NCBI GenBank assembly: GCA_964573855.1
Contig: CAZNKO010000014.1
Coordinates: 1 to 19,994 of the forward strand
Source: CAZNKO01 sp964573855
GTDB lineage: Bacteria; Patescibacteriota; Patescibacteriia; UBA9934; GWF2-40-263
Length of the DNA stretch: 19,994 nt
Reading direction: 5' to 3'
Shown: piece by piece, positions 19,927 to 19,994 of the stretch
How positions within the stretch are numbered: position 1 is the first letter of the stretch
How the letters are laid out: each line of letters begins with the position of its first letter
Notes under the pieces: generated by a model
What the model saw: only the letters and a program-made list of their open reading frames with translations
Databases searched by the model: none
What the model was told of the DNA's origin: nothing
Position numbers and translations under genes: made by a program

Positions 19927-19994
19927 GCTTTTTATTCACACTGTCAACGGGGAATGATTTTTTCCTGTTCTCCGGGGAGTGAATATTTCCGGTT

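Overview
The window looks like a scaffold from a candidate phyla radiation (Patescibacteria) genome, probably Parcubacteria-like. The signs are small streamlined operons, a mraZ-rsmH-ftsL cluster that stops after ftsL, a VirD4/TraG-like membrane ATPase with two small uncharacterised partners, and a minimal envelope redox operon. It also has very many short palindromic repeats, many of them read in frame inside essential proteins. The taxon is an inference. A run of 10 N inside cysS shows the sequence is scaffolded.

Layout. Minus strand, 61-2080: dnaX, preceded by a small four-helix-bundle gene flanked by inverted repeats. Minus strand, 2085-5973: a three-gene operon (small acidic protein, membrane-anchored ATPase, hypothetical protein) behind a leader whose two ends are complementary. 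Minus strand, 6019-9325: cysS, then ftsL-rsmH-mraZ with a promoter overlapped by five 10-bp-spaced TGG boxes. Plus strand, 9499-9885: a DoxX-family gene. Minus strand, 9930-11342: uvrC. Plus strand, 11442-12866: lipoprotein cupredoxin, VKOR-like protein and a DoxX-like protein, closed by a terminator. Plus strand, about 12916-14428: a 1.5-kb stretch with no credible protein, a good promoter, dozens of hairpins and an intrinsic terminator. Minus strand, 14439-19554: uvrA, a small GIY-YIG protein and uvrB. Last comes an odd tRNA gene with its own leader and attenuator-like hairpin.

How the genes work together. UvrA, UvrB and UvrC make up the nucleotide excision repair machinery, and the GIY-YIG protein sits between uvrB and uvrA. 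DnaX is the replication clamp-loader subunit. MraZ, RsmH and FtsL belong to the division cluster. The cupredoxin, VKOR and DoxX-like genes probably form an exported or membrane redox unit.

The main discovery candidate is the very large structured RNA at about 12951-14428. It has at least nine GNRA-capped hairpins, UUCG- and CUUG-capped hairpins and a possible pseudoknot, and I cannot match it to any class I know. The second theme is in-frame insertion of several unrelated palindromic repeat families into DnaX, CysS, UvrA, UvrB, UvrC and a hypothetical protein. One insertion splits the cysteine cluster of UvrC.
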